Shown here in pieces: positions 43,523-54,146 of a stretch of 64,000 nucleotides of DNA. Each line of letters starts with the position of its first letter. Positions within the stretch are counted from its first letter, which is position 1. The notes beneath the pieces were generated by a model. The model was given only the letters and a program-made list of their open reading frames with translations, was not told the origin of the DNA and did not search any database. Position numbers and translations under genes: made by a program. The DNA comes from Chitinophaga caeni (GTDB lineage Bacteria; Bacteroidota; Bacteroidia; Chitinophagales; Chitinophagaceae): NCBI RefSeq assembly GCF_002557795.1, contig NZ_CP023777.1, positions 4,597,001-4,661,000 on the forward strand, written 5' to 3'.

Positions 43523-44387
43523 AACATTTATTTTAGGTTGATAAAGGATGTGTAAAGCGAATATTATATATGCATATCAATTATTTTCAGTAAAGCAAAA
43601 AAAATCCCTACGCGAGATATTAGCATAGCTCGCTTGCTTGTAAACATGAACATCAGTGAAGCATTTTTTTACAACCTGGCATACCACTCCCCTCAAGTGC
43701 TACCGGTCACTATATGCTGCTACCTTTACAGTCTTATAAATTGGCTATATGTTTGAAAACTAGGACTTCATATTCATAAACATCTGTTTTTCATTAATGA
43801 ACTGCTAAATCGTTTTTGCAAATGATCCAAACAATTTTTAAAGATCTATGGTTAAAAATCGGCCGTATAAGTTCATACTAAAAGCCATCATTATATTCCA
43901 GAGGGGAATTAAGCCCTTATGGTAATAATGAATGTAAAACGTTACGGGAATTGATCAACGTGGAATCAATGCACAATTTGTTTAGCTACCTTATTTTAAA
44001 ATTTTTTGTGATTTTACTGCCGGAATAAGCAATCATTTAACGCGGATAACTTATCCCAGCTTGACATTGGTTTAACATTTACAACCGTTTTTCAATTTTT
44101 GGCTAATCATAATTACATCACAACAAGACTGGATTTCGGCGGATAAAATACCAGCTTTCAAACGTGAACATGTATCAATTTACTAATTCTCACTGCAATA
44201 ACTCATCATATAACTATTATATCATTCGATGATATTGATATCAATGATGAATAAGCGTATTAAACACAATATACATAGTTTTTCAATTTTTTTATATCAT
44301 GATTAGTTTTTTTTCTGGAGAATGTGTAAATCTTTTATTTGTCAGAACATATAAATGTACCGGGACTATCTTTTACATATATAAAAC
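43523..44387. other. Long AT-rich intergenic region upstream of the second susC
   Basis: About 865 bases contain no supported gene. A 12-bp palindrome, ATTGATATCAAT (44234-44245), is present. No clear TAnnTTTG box faces susC. The 3' end adjoins mobile-element copy 5. The length suggests a large regulatory leader or the remains of a lost gene. Confidence 0.5.
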
Positions 44388-44692
44388 CATTATTGTCCGA
44401 CTAAATTTTCACTGAAAAAATTATCATCGCCATCAAAAGTTCAATTCAATGTCTACCTGCTCATTTCTTGTACTTCTTTGCTTGCCCAAAAAAGGTACCA
44501 AAAAAGACACTAATTGGCCATGACGGCCGCCAATTTGATCGCGCGATCTAGCTTTTCTACTACTGTATGGCTTCGCTATCAACAGTGCGAAGTTCCACGG
44601 TTCTCTTGGCGGGGCTGAATAGATCTTCCTTATATCCCGGGATAGGAAAGGATTTCAAGTACATTTAAAGCAATTTTAGTCGGACAACAATG
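44388..44692 (+). mobile_element. MITE-like element, copy 5
   Basis: A 305-bp copy, subfamily B. It starts CATTATTGTCCGACTAAA and ends, in reverse complement, CATTGTTGTCCGACTAAA. A perfect 9-bp duplication, ATATAAAAC, flanks it (44379-44387 and 44693-44701). This copy and copy 6 define the element ends most clearly. It lies just past the end of the recB gene. No transposase. Confidence 0.93.
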
Positions 44693-44729
44693 ATATAAAA
44701 CTAAATCAGGTATTCCTTATTTACCGGGG

Positions 44730-47700
44730 TTATGTGATTAAGCGTTCCAAATTGATTACTTGTTCCAAGGGCGGTCTCGCGGTGAATACCCCATTACTTT
44801 CACCGGCCCTCATGCCCCTGACGTAACAATAAATGACGCCCCCGAAATGCTGCTCGTAATCAAAATCGTCCAAGCGGCTGGCCAAATATTTTTTTACGGC
44901 AACAGTATATATCAAGTATTGTAAATGGTAATTATTATCATTCATCGCTTTGGCTATCGCTTCCCTATTATAATCTGCCGTATCATACCCGAGGTGGTTG
45001 GATTTCCAGTCAAGGATATAAAATTTTTGCCGGAACTGGAAAAACATATCAATCTTTCCATTCATTATTCCTTCCAATCCTTGATTACCGGAAATATTAA
45101 ATCGACGGGCTTCCACGCGGATACCTTCCCCGGAAAATTGGTTTAATGCTGCCGGGAAAAATGCAGGTACGGGGAAATCAAACTCTAATTCCATCAACCT
45201 CTTTCCTGGGGGAACTTGTTCCAATTGGAACTGTAACCCATCTATCTCGATGGTAGCTTTCAGTACTTCGTTTAGCAACTGCTCCAACATCGGGGCATAT
45301 ACCTCCCGCTGGTTGGGCGCATAATGATCAATTGCCTGCTGTATGTACTCAGCCCAATGCTTTGATTCATCGAACCGGATATTTTCGAAAAGAAAGTGTA
45401 GCAAATTCCCTGTCTTCGCTCCTTTCCGCAGTGTATGGAAAATAAACTGCTCATAATCCTGCAAGCCGGGTCTTTGCTTGGCAACCTGGAAATGCATATT
45501 TTTTGCCGCCAGCGAAGTATAACTAAGCTTCCGCCAATTTTCCTGGTAGAGGCTAAAATGTGCGACCACACTGGGTATTTTAGCCGGCAACCGTTGTTCC
45601 ACACGGTACATTTGTCCCGCTACTGAAGGGATTTCGGCGCCAAGCTGTACTTGTTTTAATCCTTCCGGCAATTTCTCCAGTGCTTGTATAAAGAGACCTA
45701 GCGAGGTTGCGGCAAGTTCGTTTTCACCGGCTTTGGCGATTTTCGTATTATGGAATACGTAGCAGGCATAAATGGCCCTCGTGATAGCCACGTATATAAG
45801 TCGCCGTTCTTCTTGAATTTTCTGCTGTTCGAAAGATGTAGCTAATTCACCGAGTTGTTTACTTTCAATGCTGATATAATCCCCGGAAACAGGATCGCGC
45901 AGGCTTACAAATTCCCTTTCCATCCCCTTACCGAAATCGAGATGGGGCACGATTACAATTTTGTATTCTAAGCCCTTACTTTTGTGTACAGTAACAATAT
46001 TAACGGCTTCCTCATCACTTTCTACCCTTTGTATATACTCATCCCCCTCGGTTTCCATACCGCTAATTCCTTTCTGGAGCCAGGCAATTACGTCCAGCAT
46101 TGACAAGTTCTTCCTGGTCTGTTCCTGGTGCAGCAGCTCTGTAAGCTGGATGAAATTGGTAATCACCCGCTCCCCGTCAACCTGGGTATTCATTAATAAA
46201 GTGCGCCTCGTATCGAAGTCCTTCATAAATTCCATCATCGCGGTATAGATACCATCTTGCTGCCACAGGTCATTATATTTGGTGAAATACGATAATGTAA
46301 TTTCCGGCGGCAATTGCAATATTTGCCTGATATTAAACCCTGTAAAACTAGAAAGCAAAGCCCTGTTGATCGCGGCCTGGTTAGGCTGCACGATCGCTTG
46401 CAACAAGTACAGTAATTCTACAGCTTCGTCAGATTGCAAAATTCTCGTTTCCTGCAAGGTTACCGAGGGGATGCCATACCTTGATAAATACTTCTTAATA
46501 TCCTTCCCTTCGGCGTTAGCACGAACCAATATGCCTATATCGGAAGGTTTTATTGCACGCCTATCGCCCTTTACGTAAATATGGAAGGACGGGTCTGTAA
46601 GTAAATGCAACACCAAGCCGGCTACTTTTTCCTGTATACTTTCCTTCGTCTTATCATAAATGATCGGCATTGCCTTTACCGCTTGATCGCCATAATTCAA
46701 GGTTCCCTTGGAATCTTGATCCGGACTTTCTACCGGTATATATTCAATTTTATCCCCGGAGTCTTCGAAATAAAAGGTATCGAAGCCTTCGTACGGTTGA
46801 AAAAATTGGTTCATCGCTTCGATCATATTGCGCGAGCTCCTAAAATTTTGGTTCATACCGTATACATGATCTACCGCGTTCCTCGCGCTGAAATAGGTGA
46901 ATATATCGGCCTTCCTCCAACCGTAAATACTCTGTTTCGGATCCCCGATATAAAAAAGTATGCTATGATTTTGAAATAGGTTATGAAAAATTTCATACTG
47001 GACTTTATCGGTATCTTGAAATTCATCGATAAATACAGCTTTATACTTATTTCTTAATCCCTCTAACAAGCCGCTTTTACCTTGCATAACAGCTTCATGC
47101 AAGCTGTTTATCTGCTGGTCAAAACTTAGGGATTGATTAATTTCCATAAATTGTTGAACACCGGCATAAATTTCCTGTATTGCCAAGCAATATAAATACC
47201 TGGCAATTTTTTGCCGTAGTAACTCCTGCTGATCTTCTTGTTCCTTTTTAATATTCAGCATCTCCATCAATTCCGGGAACAATTTCCATACATACTTACT
47301 TTGTTTTTGCCAATGCACAACAGCCAGCTCATAAAAAGCCCCCACATCATCCATCACCGGTAAGAAGCTCTTCTTGGCATACGAATTTTTACTGACAGGC
47401 TCCTTCCACGTTTCAATATTCGATTCAACATACAGGATATGCTCTTCGTAAACCCGCAAATCTTGTTCCTGCAATTGCTGCATTTCTCGTTGCCAGCTTT
47501 CGATTAATCCAGGGTTTAGTTGATATTGTTCAGCATGGTTATAGGCAAAATAATGCTTTCCACCCAGGTGCTCTTTCACTATGCTATAGAACTTCTTTTT
47601 CATATCGACTTTCCGTATAAAGGAAAGAAGGTTTACCGGGAGTGTCGTAATATGTGTTCTCCAGAATTTATTCACCTCGTTTTCTATAACAGGATCGATG

Positions 47701-48158
47701 CTGGGCAACATCTCTACACCGAAAACCTGGTCCGTTTCAAATGCAAATTCCCGTAAAGTTTGCCCGCAAAAACTATGAATTGTTTGCACGGCCATCTCAT
47801 CGAGCAACAAGATAGCATCCCTTAAACGCTGCTCTACAGCCTTCCCCGTATCCTGGTATATTGCTTGTTCAACAATCGAGGCGATATTTCCATCATCGAT
47901 CGGCTCCTTTCCTTGGCTCGCTTTATACGCCAGGCGGATAAACAGTCTTACCCGGTCTTGCAGTTCCGCTACGGCTGCATTTGTAAAAGTAACCATCAGG
48001 ATTTCCTTGATAGAAAGCTTTTTTTCCACGATTAGTCTCAATACTAAAATCGCGATGGAATAAGTTTTCCCCGTGCCGGCGCTTGCCTCTATTAAATTAC
48101 TACCGGATAAGTCAACCCTTGCTGCAGAAAATTCCTTGTATATAACTGGTTTCGACAT
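44730..48158 (-). CDS. recB: Exodeoxyribonuclease V subunit beta (RecB)
   Basis: The protein has 1142 residues. An SF1 helicase half has Walker A ASAGTGKT (25-32), Walker B in VFIDEFQDTDKVQYE, YIGDPKQSIYGWRKADIF, MNQNFRSS, NIVTVHKSKGLEYKIVIVPH and RLIYVAITRAIYACYVF. A C-terminal nuclease has TGNLLHFLFENI (the His-containing helix), FYILDWKSNHLG (the D-x-K motif) and HLQYLIYTVAVKKYL. The key residues are present, so it should be a complete helicase-nuclease. It acts with RecC and RecD to resect double-strand breaks. It is the last gene of the operon, 11 bases after recC. Confidence 0.95.
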   Translation of the reverse strand: MSKPVIYKEFSAARVDLSGSNLIEASAGTGKTYSIAILVLRLIVEKKLSIKEILMVTFTNAAVAELQDRVRLFIRLAYKASQGKEPIDDGNIASIVEQAIYQDTGKAVEQRLRDAILLLDEMAVQTIHSFCGQTLREFAFETDQVFGVEMLPSIDPVIENEVNKFWRTHITTLPVNLLSFIRKVDMKKKFYSIVKEHLGGKHYFAYNHAEQYQLNPGLIESWQREMQQLQEQDLRVYEEHILYVESNIETWKEPVSKNSYAKKSFLPVMDDVGAFYELAVVHWQKQSKYVWKLFPELMEMLNIKKEQEDQQELLRQKIARYLYCLAIQEIYAGVQQFMEINQSLSFDQQINSLHEAVMQGKSGLLEGLRNKYKAVFIDEFQDTDKVQYEIFHNLFQNHSILFYIGDPKQSIYGWRKADIFTYFSARNAVDHVYGMNQNFRSSRNMIEAMNQFFQPYEGFDTFYFEDSGDKIEYIPVESPDQDSKGTLNYGDQAVKAMPIIYDKTKESIQEKVAGLVLHLLTDPSFHIYVKGDRRAIKPSDIGILVRANAEGKDIKKYLSRYGIPSVTLQETRILQSDEAVELLYLLQAIVQPNQAAINRALLSSFTGFNIRQILQLPPEITLSYFTKYNDLWQQDGIYTAMMEFMKDFDTRRTLLMNTQVDGERVITNFIQLTELLHQEQTRKNLSMLDVIAWLQKGISGMETEGDEYIQRVESDEEAVNIVTVHKSKGLEYKIVIVPHLDFGKGMEREFVSLRDPVSGDYISIESKQLGELATSFEQQKIQEERRLIYVAITRAIYACYVFHNTKIAKAGENELAATSLGLFIQALEKLPEGLKQVQLGAEIPSVAGQMYRVEQRLPAKIPSVVAHFSLYQENWRKLSYTSLAAKNMHFQVAKQRPGLQDYEQFIFHTLRKGAKTGNLLHFLFENIRFDESKHWAEYIQQAIDHYAPNQREVYAPMLEQLLNEVLKATIEIDGLQFQLEQVPPGKRLMELEFDFPVPAFFPAALNQFSGEGIRVEARRFNISGNQGLEGIMNGKIDMFFQFRQKFYILDWKSNHLGYDTADYNREAIAKAMNDNNYHLQYLIYTVAVKKYLASRLDDFDYEQHFGGVIYCYVRGMRAGESNGVFTARPPLEQVINLERLIT

Positions 48159-48169
48159 GTTTCAATATT

Positions 48170-51100
48170 CTAAAGAGTATCGTCAAAAATGTTGCTCGCC
48201 TGTACCGCGGTAGCCTGTATTACTTCCATGCATGCCTCATCCAACCCGTCCTGTTCAAAATAACCGATCCTTACCGCTTTCTTTATATAAGGATCCGCTG
48301 TTGATGAAAATGCATTTTCCGAAACGCTGTCCTTTGCCCACTTTTGTACGAAACCGGGTTCCAATTCATTTAACTTCTTCAGGTTAATCCGCCAACCGGG
48401 AAAGAAGGGCACCGGTTGTTGCATTCCCCTATTAAATAAAACAATTAATTGCTGTAAACGTATGATCGCTTCCCCCGGTTGCAAGTTAATAGCCTTATAC
48501 ACCGTATTCTCCTTCTTCGTAGATAGAAAAACGCAGGAAGATATTTCGCCGGCGGCAATACCTACTAAATACTTTATATAAGCATCGATCAAATATTTCA
48601 TTTCTCCTTTCGACCAGCAAACGTATACTAATTGTTTATCAAATATATTCGTTAAGCTCCCCGTAATTTTCGTTTCGCCAACTTGCAAGTCTATATCAAC
48701 AGTTGCGGGTGACACATCTTGAACTAGCTGCCGGTAAATACGTTTAGACTCGGCCAGTTCTTCTTCCACATTTGCTATTGCAACCGTAGCCATATTTTTC
48801 AAGGGAAGTTTCCCGGTTTTCAACAACTTTTGTTGTAAATGCGGTATCCCTCCTTCATCCAGCGGCAACAGGATATTCTTCAGCTGCCATTGATCGAGCT
48901 GATCGAGGTCGAAACGTTCGGTTTCCTCAAGTAAAACGCTTTCTTCATTATAATAAATCCCTAAAACTTTATTAAAAAAAGCCTTTACTGGGTGCTTAAA
49001 GAAATTACAAAGGTCATCAAGCGGTATCGTGCCGGCATCGATCTCAACTTTTTGCGGTTCCTGTAGCAAATATTCTTCGAAGGAAGCATCCTGGTTATAT
49101 AAATAATTATACAAATTATTGTCCTGTTGATAATATTTACGGCTGAAACCCTGGAGGGGGTGTTGGGTTACCAATAAAGTTCGTACCAGCTTAGGATCGG
49201 TGCATTTATCCTCGATATAATCCAATAGCTCATCCAACAAAGGAGAAGGCGGTAGCAAGGAATTATCCTTATCATTGCGGCCTATATAGCTGATATAAAG
49301 ATATGCTTTTGCCGATAAAACCGTTTCTAAAAATAAATGCTTATCATTTTCCTTTACATTACGATCCCCCTTCCTCCGTTCTTTATCCATCAAGTTGAAA
49401 CTGGTTGATTTTTCGGTTCTCGGGAACTTATCAAAATTCATCCCAAGCAAAGCAACTACTTTGAAAGGAATGCTTCTCATCGGGATGAGGGAGCAAAACG
49501 TAATACCGCCGTTTACAAATAAACCGGAACGGGTTGCATTTTGTAAAATCTGTTCCAAACTATGATAAAAGACGTTAAAGGAAACCGCTTCTGTTACAAG
49601 TTGATGCAACGCGTTGTATTCTGTTAACTGTTTCATCAACTCCGCATAATCTTCATCTATATCATCCTGTGCATCGAAAACAAGGTTCTGGATCAGCTGC
49701 TCAATATAACTTACCCAATCCTGGATGGATTTATTTTCTTCCTGTAACTCCACGGCGGTCATCAATGTCTGCGCAAAGTGACAAAAACGTATTACTTCGT
49801 GGGTTTCAGCCCCTTCCAGGATATCAAGTGGATAAAAACTTTTACTGCCGGTTCCGTATTCAAGGCTGCCGCTCATGCAGATACCGTACATAATTCTTTG
49901 TATGCCATATTTCCAGCTAACATATTGCGTATCATCAGATTCCCTACCTTCTATCCCGAACCTGATGTTGGCGGCCTCCAGTACCGGGCGTATCGATTGC
50001 GGATCCGGTATGGCGAAACGTTTACGGATATAACTAAAATCGAGCAGCTGCAATACCTTTTCAGAAGTAAAATTTTCCCTGTTCATCGATAATATTGCCA
50101 GTAATGCATTGTAAAGATTATCGCTGTCAGCATAACTTTCATCGGCTATCGTATAACGAAACTTGTAAGGTGCATTATTAAACACGGCCTTGATATATGG
50201 AGCGTAAGTATCTATATCGCTGACCATTACCACGATATCCCTCGGTGATAGTTGCTCATTTCCCTTGTCAACTAAATGCACGAGGTAATTATACAGCACC
50301 TCTACCTCCCTGGCTACCGTGTAACAAGAATTTACTACCAATGAACCATCTTTCAAATCCGCCGCCGAGAACAGGTGCCTGTCTGCCGTTGCGGCCCTGA
50401 AGATATCATCTTGTATTTTACCTAGTAAGCTGCCGGATACAGGCGCTTGAATCCCGATCTCTTCATAGGCATTTAAAAAACTATCGTATGTAAAAAATTG
50501 GGAAAAGCTATTTTGAATCAATTGTCCCCAGCCAGTCAATAACGGGTTTCCCGTAGTGGTATACTCCGGGATCGACAATCCCTTTTGTCGCCAGCGGGCC
50601 AACTGTTTCTCGGCCCTATCTTCGAACCAGAATACTTCCGGAGCGGGATTGAGGATATGAAAATACACATCGATGTGCCGGGACAGTTCATGTAATATTT
50701 TAACGTGGAAAGCGGTGATGATTGATAAGCCAAACAGGTGAACAACCGGCATGCGGGCTGTCAAGTTATTATCTTCCACGCTATGGGAAAGCTTTTCCAG
50801 TATATAATTACCGATGGTTGTAGTACCGGGTATACGGGATTGTGTAACCTTTTTCAAGCGCACCCATAACCAGGCTTGCCAATCATTCATCTCTAAACCT
50901 TCGTCCGCCTTAGTTTCCCAATCTTCGATCATCTCCGGGCGGTACACCTGGTATTGATCGAACAGATCGGAGAGCTTATCGGCCAAGCCCATCCGCATCA
51001 ATTCTTCCTGGTGCTTTTGTCCTTGAAAATACGCTGCTACAGCCGGGAATTTATCTTTAAAATCCGCCTGTCCCATTAATTGATATATTAACCAGGATAG

Positions 51101-51364
51101 GTTTTGCCTTGACAATGTACTAGTAAACGGCCCCCCTAATATATTATATACAAAGTATAATAATTCGTTCGGGCGCATGAACTTGCAATTGGCGGCAATT
51201 CCCAAGTATTCAGCCAATTGTTGTTTCAACCAGTTGTTCATACCATCGGTTTGCGTAACGATGAAATGCGGTTGAAATACATTGGATTTGGCATCCATAA
51301 GATTGCGTGTAAATCCTATGGAAAGATTTTCTAAAGAATTGGATACTTTTAAATATAATGCCAT
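48170..51364 (-). CDS. recC: Exodeoxyribonuclease V subunit gamma (RecC)
   Basis: The 1064-residue product has RecC landmarks. The N-terminus has PHFIVTQTDGMNNWLKQQLA and KFMRPNELLYFVYN; the middle has MPVVHLFGLSIITAFHVKIL, SPRDIVVMVSDIDTYAPYI and GITFCSLIPMRSIPFKVVAL followed by LGMNFDKFPR. RecC has a helicase-like fold that has lost its Walker motifs, as seen here. It scans DNA for Chi-like sites and holds the complex together. It lies between recD (16 bases) and recB (11 bases). Confidence 0.94.
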   Translation of the reverse strand: MALYLKVSNSLENLSIGFTRNLMDAKSNVFQPHFIVTQTDGMNNWLKQQLAEYLGIAANCKFMRPNELLYFVYNILGGPFTSTLSRQNLSWLIYQLMGQADFKDKFPAVAAYFQGQKHQEELMRMGLADKLSDLFDQYQVYRPEMIEDWETKADEGLEMNDWQAWLWVRLKKVTQSRIPGTTTIGNYILEKLSHSVEDNNLTARMPVVHLFGLSIITAFHVKILHELSRHIDVYFHILNPAPEVFWFEDRAEKQLARWRQKGLSIPEYTTTGNPLLTGWGQLIQNSFSQFFTYDSFLNAYEEIGIQAPVSGSLLGKIQDDIFRAATADRHLFSAADLKDGSLVVNSCYTVAREVEVLYNYLVHLVDKGNEQLSPRDIVVMVSDIDTYAPYIKAVFNNAPYKFRYTIADESYADSDNLYNALLAILSMNRENFTSEKVLQLLDFSYIRKRFAIPDPQSIRPVLEAANIRFGIEGRESDDTQYVSWKYGIQRIMYGICMSGSLEYGTGSKSFYPLDILEGAETHEVIRFCHFAQTLMTAVELQEENKSIQDWVSYIEQLIQNLVFDAQDDIDEDYAELMKQLTEYNALHQLVTEAVSFNVFYHSLEQILQNATRSGLFVNGGITFCSLIPMRSIPFKVVALLGMNFDKFPRTEKSTSFNLMDKERRKGDRNVKENDKHLFLETVLSAKAYLYISYIGRNDKDNSLLPPSPLLDELLDYIEDKCTDPKLVRTLLVTQHPLQGFSRKYYQQDNNLYNYLYNQDASFEEYLLQEPQKVEIDAGTIPLDDLCNFFKHPVKAFFNKVLGIYYNEESVLLEETERFDLDQLDQWQLKNILLPLDEGGIPHLQQKLLKTGKLPLKNMATVAIANVEEELAESKRIYRQLVQDVSPATVDIDLQVGETKITGSLTNIFDKQLVYVCWSKGEMKYLIDAYIKYLVGIAAGEISSCVFLSTKKENTVYKAINLQPGEAIIRLQQLIVLFNRGMQQPVPFFPGWRINLKKLNELEPGFVQKWAKDSVSENAFSSTADPYIKKAVRIGYFEQDGLDEACMEVIQATAVQASNIFDDTL

Positions 51365-51380
51365 AATAAATGTTCGTAGC

Positions 51381-53162
51381 CTAATTATTTTCTTGTAATC
51401 TCCGCGCGATGCCCGATGCTCTTTCCACTTTCCGGGAAGCGGCCATCAAGATATTTTTCATGCTTCCTTGCAAGACAACTTGCTGTTTGGCGCGGCTAAC
51501 AGCCGTATAAAGTAATTCCCTCGTAAGTATTGGCGTTTCTTCCCTGGCCGGCACCAGCACTAAAACCTTGTTAAATTCGGAGCCCTGGCTTTTATGGATC
51601 GTCATAGCGAAAGCGGTTTCCGAATCCGACAAATAGCCTGGCAACACGGAGATCAAGCCACCATTACCATCATCGAACCAAGCCTTCATCGTTCCTTCTT
51701 CATCACTCCTGATAATACCGGTATCGCCGTTAAATAAACCGTGTTCATAATAATTCTTCGTAAGCATGATTGGCCTGTTTTCGTAAAATACCTGGTGAAT
51801 ATGAAGCAATTTTTCAGCCGACAAATAATCTTCTATTGCCTGATTGACCTGGTAAAGACCTTGATCGCCTTCCCGCACGGCTACTAGTACCCTCAATTGG
51901 TTGAGCTTACTTAACGCGCCGTGGATACCCGGAGTTTGGATGAACCCGCGGTACCCATCGATAAATTCGTTAAATATCTTTTTATCACTACCGGTATCAA
52001 ACAGCACGCCGGGATCAGCTTGCCCAGTGAATGCTTCGATAACTGCCGGATCATTATTTATGATAGCTTTACTCAAGCGACCGATTCCGCTCGTATCTTT
52101 AAATCGATGGCTAAATTGCAATTCAATTATATGCTGGAATAATAAATTTTGATCCCCGGTAGCGGCAGTTAACGGCAAGGAGGCTGCCGTGAATTGCTCT
52201 AAAAAACCTTTCATAGCATCATCGAAGGTGTTTATTCCCGGTAAGGATTGGCATATATCACCAAACATGCTCCCGGCTTCGACAGAAGCCAATTGATTCT
52301 TATCACCGAGCATAATTAAACGGCTCCCGGCGCCTACGGCATCCAGTAATTTCGAGAATAGCGCTACATCGATCATCGAGGATTCATCCACGATAATCAC
52401 ATCGTATGGTAAAGGATTTTCAGCGTTATATTTGAAATACGGGCTACCGTGAATGGATCTTAATAGTCGATGGATTGTTGAAGGAACCAGTTCTTGAAAT
52501 TTCTCGGCTACCCGCGGTAATCCCGAAGCGGGATTCTTCCTTAAACTTTCTGCCATACGGGCAGCAGCCTTGCCCGTGGGAGCAGCCAAGGCCACTTTCA
52601 GCCCCGGGTTTAATGTATATAGTATCGCGAGGAGCTTGGCTACCGTTGTAGTCTTCCCGGTACCGGGGCCTCCCGTGATAATCGTAAAATTGTTGAGTAC
52701 GGCTGTTAATGCAGCGATTAATTGCCAATCAATAGATAAAACGGGATTGTTGGGAGGGAATAACTGCCGGATAAAATCGCGCAGGGCCGATAATTCTTGC
52801 GTTCTCTGTGCGCGGAGTTGTTGTTCATGATGTATGATCGACTTTAACTTGCGATATACCTGTTGTTCGTATTTGAAATATCTCTGCAAGTACAATTTTC
52901 CCTTATCAACTATAAAAGGCTGGTAAGCATTTTCTTCCCAGCCGATGATAGGAATTTTCTGTAAGGCTCCATAAATATCGGAGGGTAACGTCCATCCCGC
53001 GGGGAGGTACGCTTCCATCGACGAGATATCATCCAGGTCTAGGCAAATATGCCCTTCGCTTAATTTCCTTGATAGCAAATAAGCGAAGGGCCGTATGGAT
53101 GCAGGATCAAAATATGTTGCAAACTGTTGATGAACATCATTGAAAGTTACGAAAGGGCGCAT
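51381..53162 (-). CDS. recD: Exodeoxyribonuclease V subunit alpha (RecD)
   Basis: The protein has 593 residues. The N-terminal domain (about 1-140) is the RecD interaction region. The SF1B motor follows, with Walker A GGPGTGKTT (164-172), Walker B in VIIVDESSMIDVALFSKL, MLGDKNQLASVEAGSMFGDI, AMTIHKSQGSEFNKVLVL and LLYTAVSRAKQQVVLQGS. It is the 5'-3' helicase of the RecBCD complex. It is the first gene of the recD-recC-recB operon; the E. coli order is recC-ptrA-recB-recD, so the arrangement differs. The promoter was not identified. Confidence 0.95.
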   Translation of the reverse strand: MRPFVTFNDVHQQFATYFDPASIRPFAYLLSRKLSEGHICLDLDDISSMEAYLPAGWTLPSDIYGALQKIPIIGWEENAYQPFIVDKGKLYLQRYFKYEQQVYRKLKSIIHHEQQLRAQRTQELSALRDFIRQLFPPNNPVLSIDWQLIAALTAVLNNFTIITGGPGTGKTTTVAKLLAILYTLNPGLKVALAAPTGKAAARMAESLRKNPASGLPRVAEKFQELVPSTIHRLLRSIHGSPYFKYNAENPLPYDVIIVDESSMIDVALFSKLLDAVGAGSRLIMLGDKNQLASVEAGSMFGDICQSLPGINTFDDAMKGFLEQFTAASLPLTAATGDQNLLFQHIIELQFSHRFKDTSGIGRLSKAIINNDPAVIEAFTGQADPGVLFDTGSDKKIFNEFIDGYRGFIQTPGIHGALSKLNQLRVLVAVREGDQGLYQVNQAIEDYLSAEKLLHIHQVFYENRPIMLTKNYYEHGLFNGDTGIIRSDEEGTMKAWFDDGNGGLISVLPGYLSDSETAFAMTIHKSQGSEFNKVLVLVPAREETPILTRELLYTAVSRAKQQVVLQGSMKNILMAASRKVERASGIARRLQENN

Positions 53163-53319
53163 ATTTTTAAATCGATCTTGAGATCGAAATGTACGAAATT
53201 TTCCGCGGGTGTGATTTGTTGGGACCAGGTCACTACCTCCCTAAAAATATACCCCAATCGTAAAAAGTTCCGTATATATTTATTGATATGCGCGGCGGAA
53301 AGCAGGGGAACATCTTGCC

Positions 53320-54081
53320 CTACAGTACAACACCGCCCGATACTTCAATTCTTTGAGCATTGATCCAATGCGCGGCGTCACTACACAAAAAGGCCACAAC
53401 CGGACCGATATCTTCCGGTAACCCTACCCTTCCCAATGCTGTTTGAGAAGCAATTAACGCATTTACATCTTTGTTATCGCGCACCGTGCCTCCACCGAAG
53501 TCTGTTTCGATGGCCCCCGGCGCTACCACGTTTACGTTGATCTTCCTAGCGCCCAATTCTTTTGCCATGTATTTGGTCAATGTTTCAACAGCGCCCTTCA
53601 TTGTTCCATAAGCGGCATATCCCGGCATACAGAACCTGGCCAAGCCCGAAGATAAATTCACGATATGGCCCCCGTCTGCAACCAGGCTCAACAAGGCCTG
53701 GGTTAAGAAAAATGTGCTTTTCAGGTGGATGTTAACCAAGGTATCGAATTGTTCTTCCGTTGTTTCAGCAAAGGAAGCATGTATGCCGACACCGGCATTA
53801 TTGACAAGGGAGTGAAACTCCATGGCATCCCAATACTTGCTTAAAGCTTCGGAAACTTGCGTTTTAAAAGAGAGGAAACTCTTGATATCCGCAACATCGA
53901 GTTGCAAGATCACAGCTTTTTGTCCCAGGTCGTGTACGGCAGCTTGGACTTCTTTTGCTGCTTTTTCATTACTGTGATATGTAAAGATGATGTCATGTCC
54001 GTCTTTGGCCAAGCTCATTACCATATCTTTTCCTAAACCGCGGCTACCACCGGTAACCAGGGCAATCTTTTGTTTACTCAT
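53320..54081 (-). CDS. SDR-family oxidoreductase
   Basis: The 253-residue product has TGGSRGLGKDMVMSLAKDG at about 10-28, LQLDVADI, NNAGVGIHASFAE, the catalytic Ser in NLSSGLARF and YGTMK (about 156-160) for the Tyr and Lys. The C-terminal ending is NAQRIEVSGGVVL. A Ser/Asn pattern after the second strand (YHSNEK) fits NADPH. It lies 65 bases after a short AraC-type regulator on the same strand, which is likely its controller. The substrate is unknown. Fabric-type annotations should be treated as general. Confidence 0.92.
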   Translation of the reverse strand: MSKQKIALVTGGSRGLGKDMVMSLAKDGHDIIFTYHSNEKAAKEVQAAVHDLGQKAVILQLDVADIKSFLSFKTQVSEALSKYWDAMEFHSLVNNAGVGIHASFAETTEEQFDTLVNIHLKSTFFLTQALLSLVADGGHIVNLSSGLARFCMPGYAAYGTMKGAVETLTKYMAKELGARKINVNVVAPGAIETDFGGGTVRDNKDVNALIASQTALGRVGLPEDIGPVVAFLCSDAAHWINAQRIEVSGGVVL

Positions 54082-54146
54082 AGCTAAATATGTTTTTTAT
54101 ATATCGCAAAATTAGAATTGGTACGATTAAAAAAATGGTGAATACG

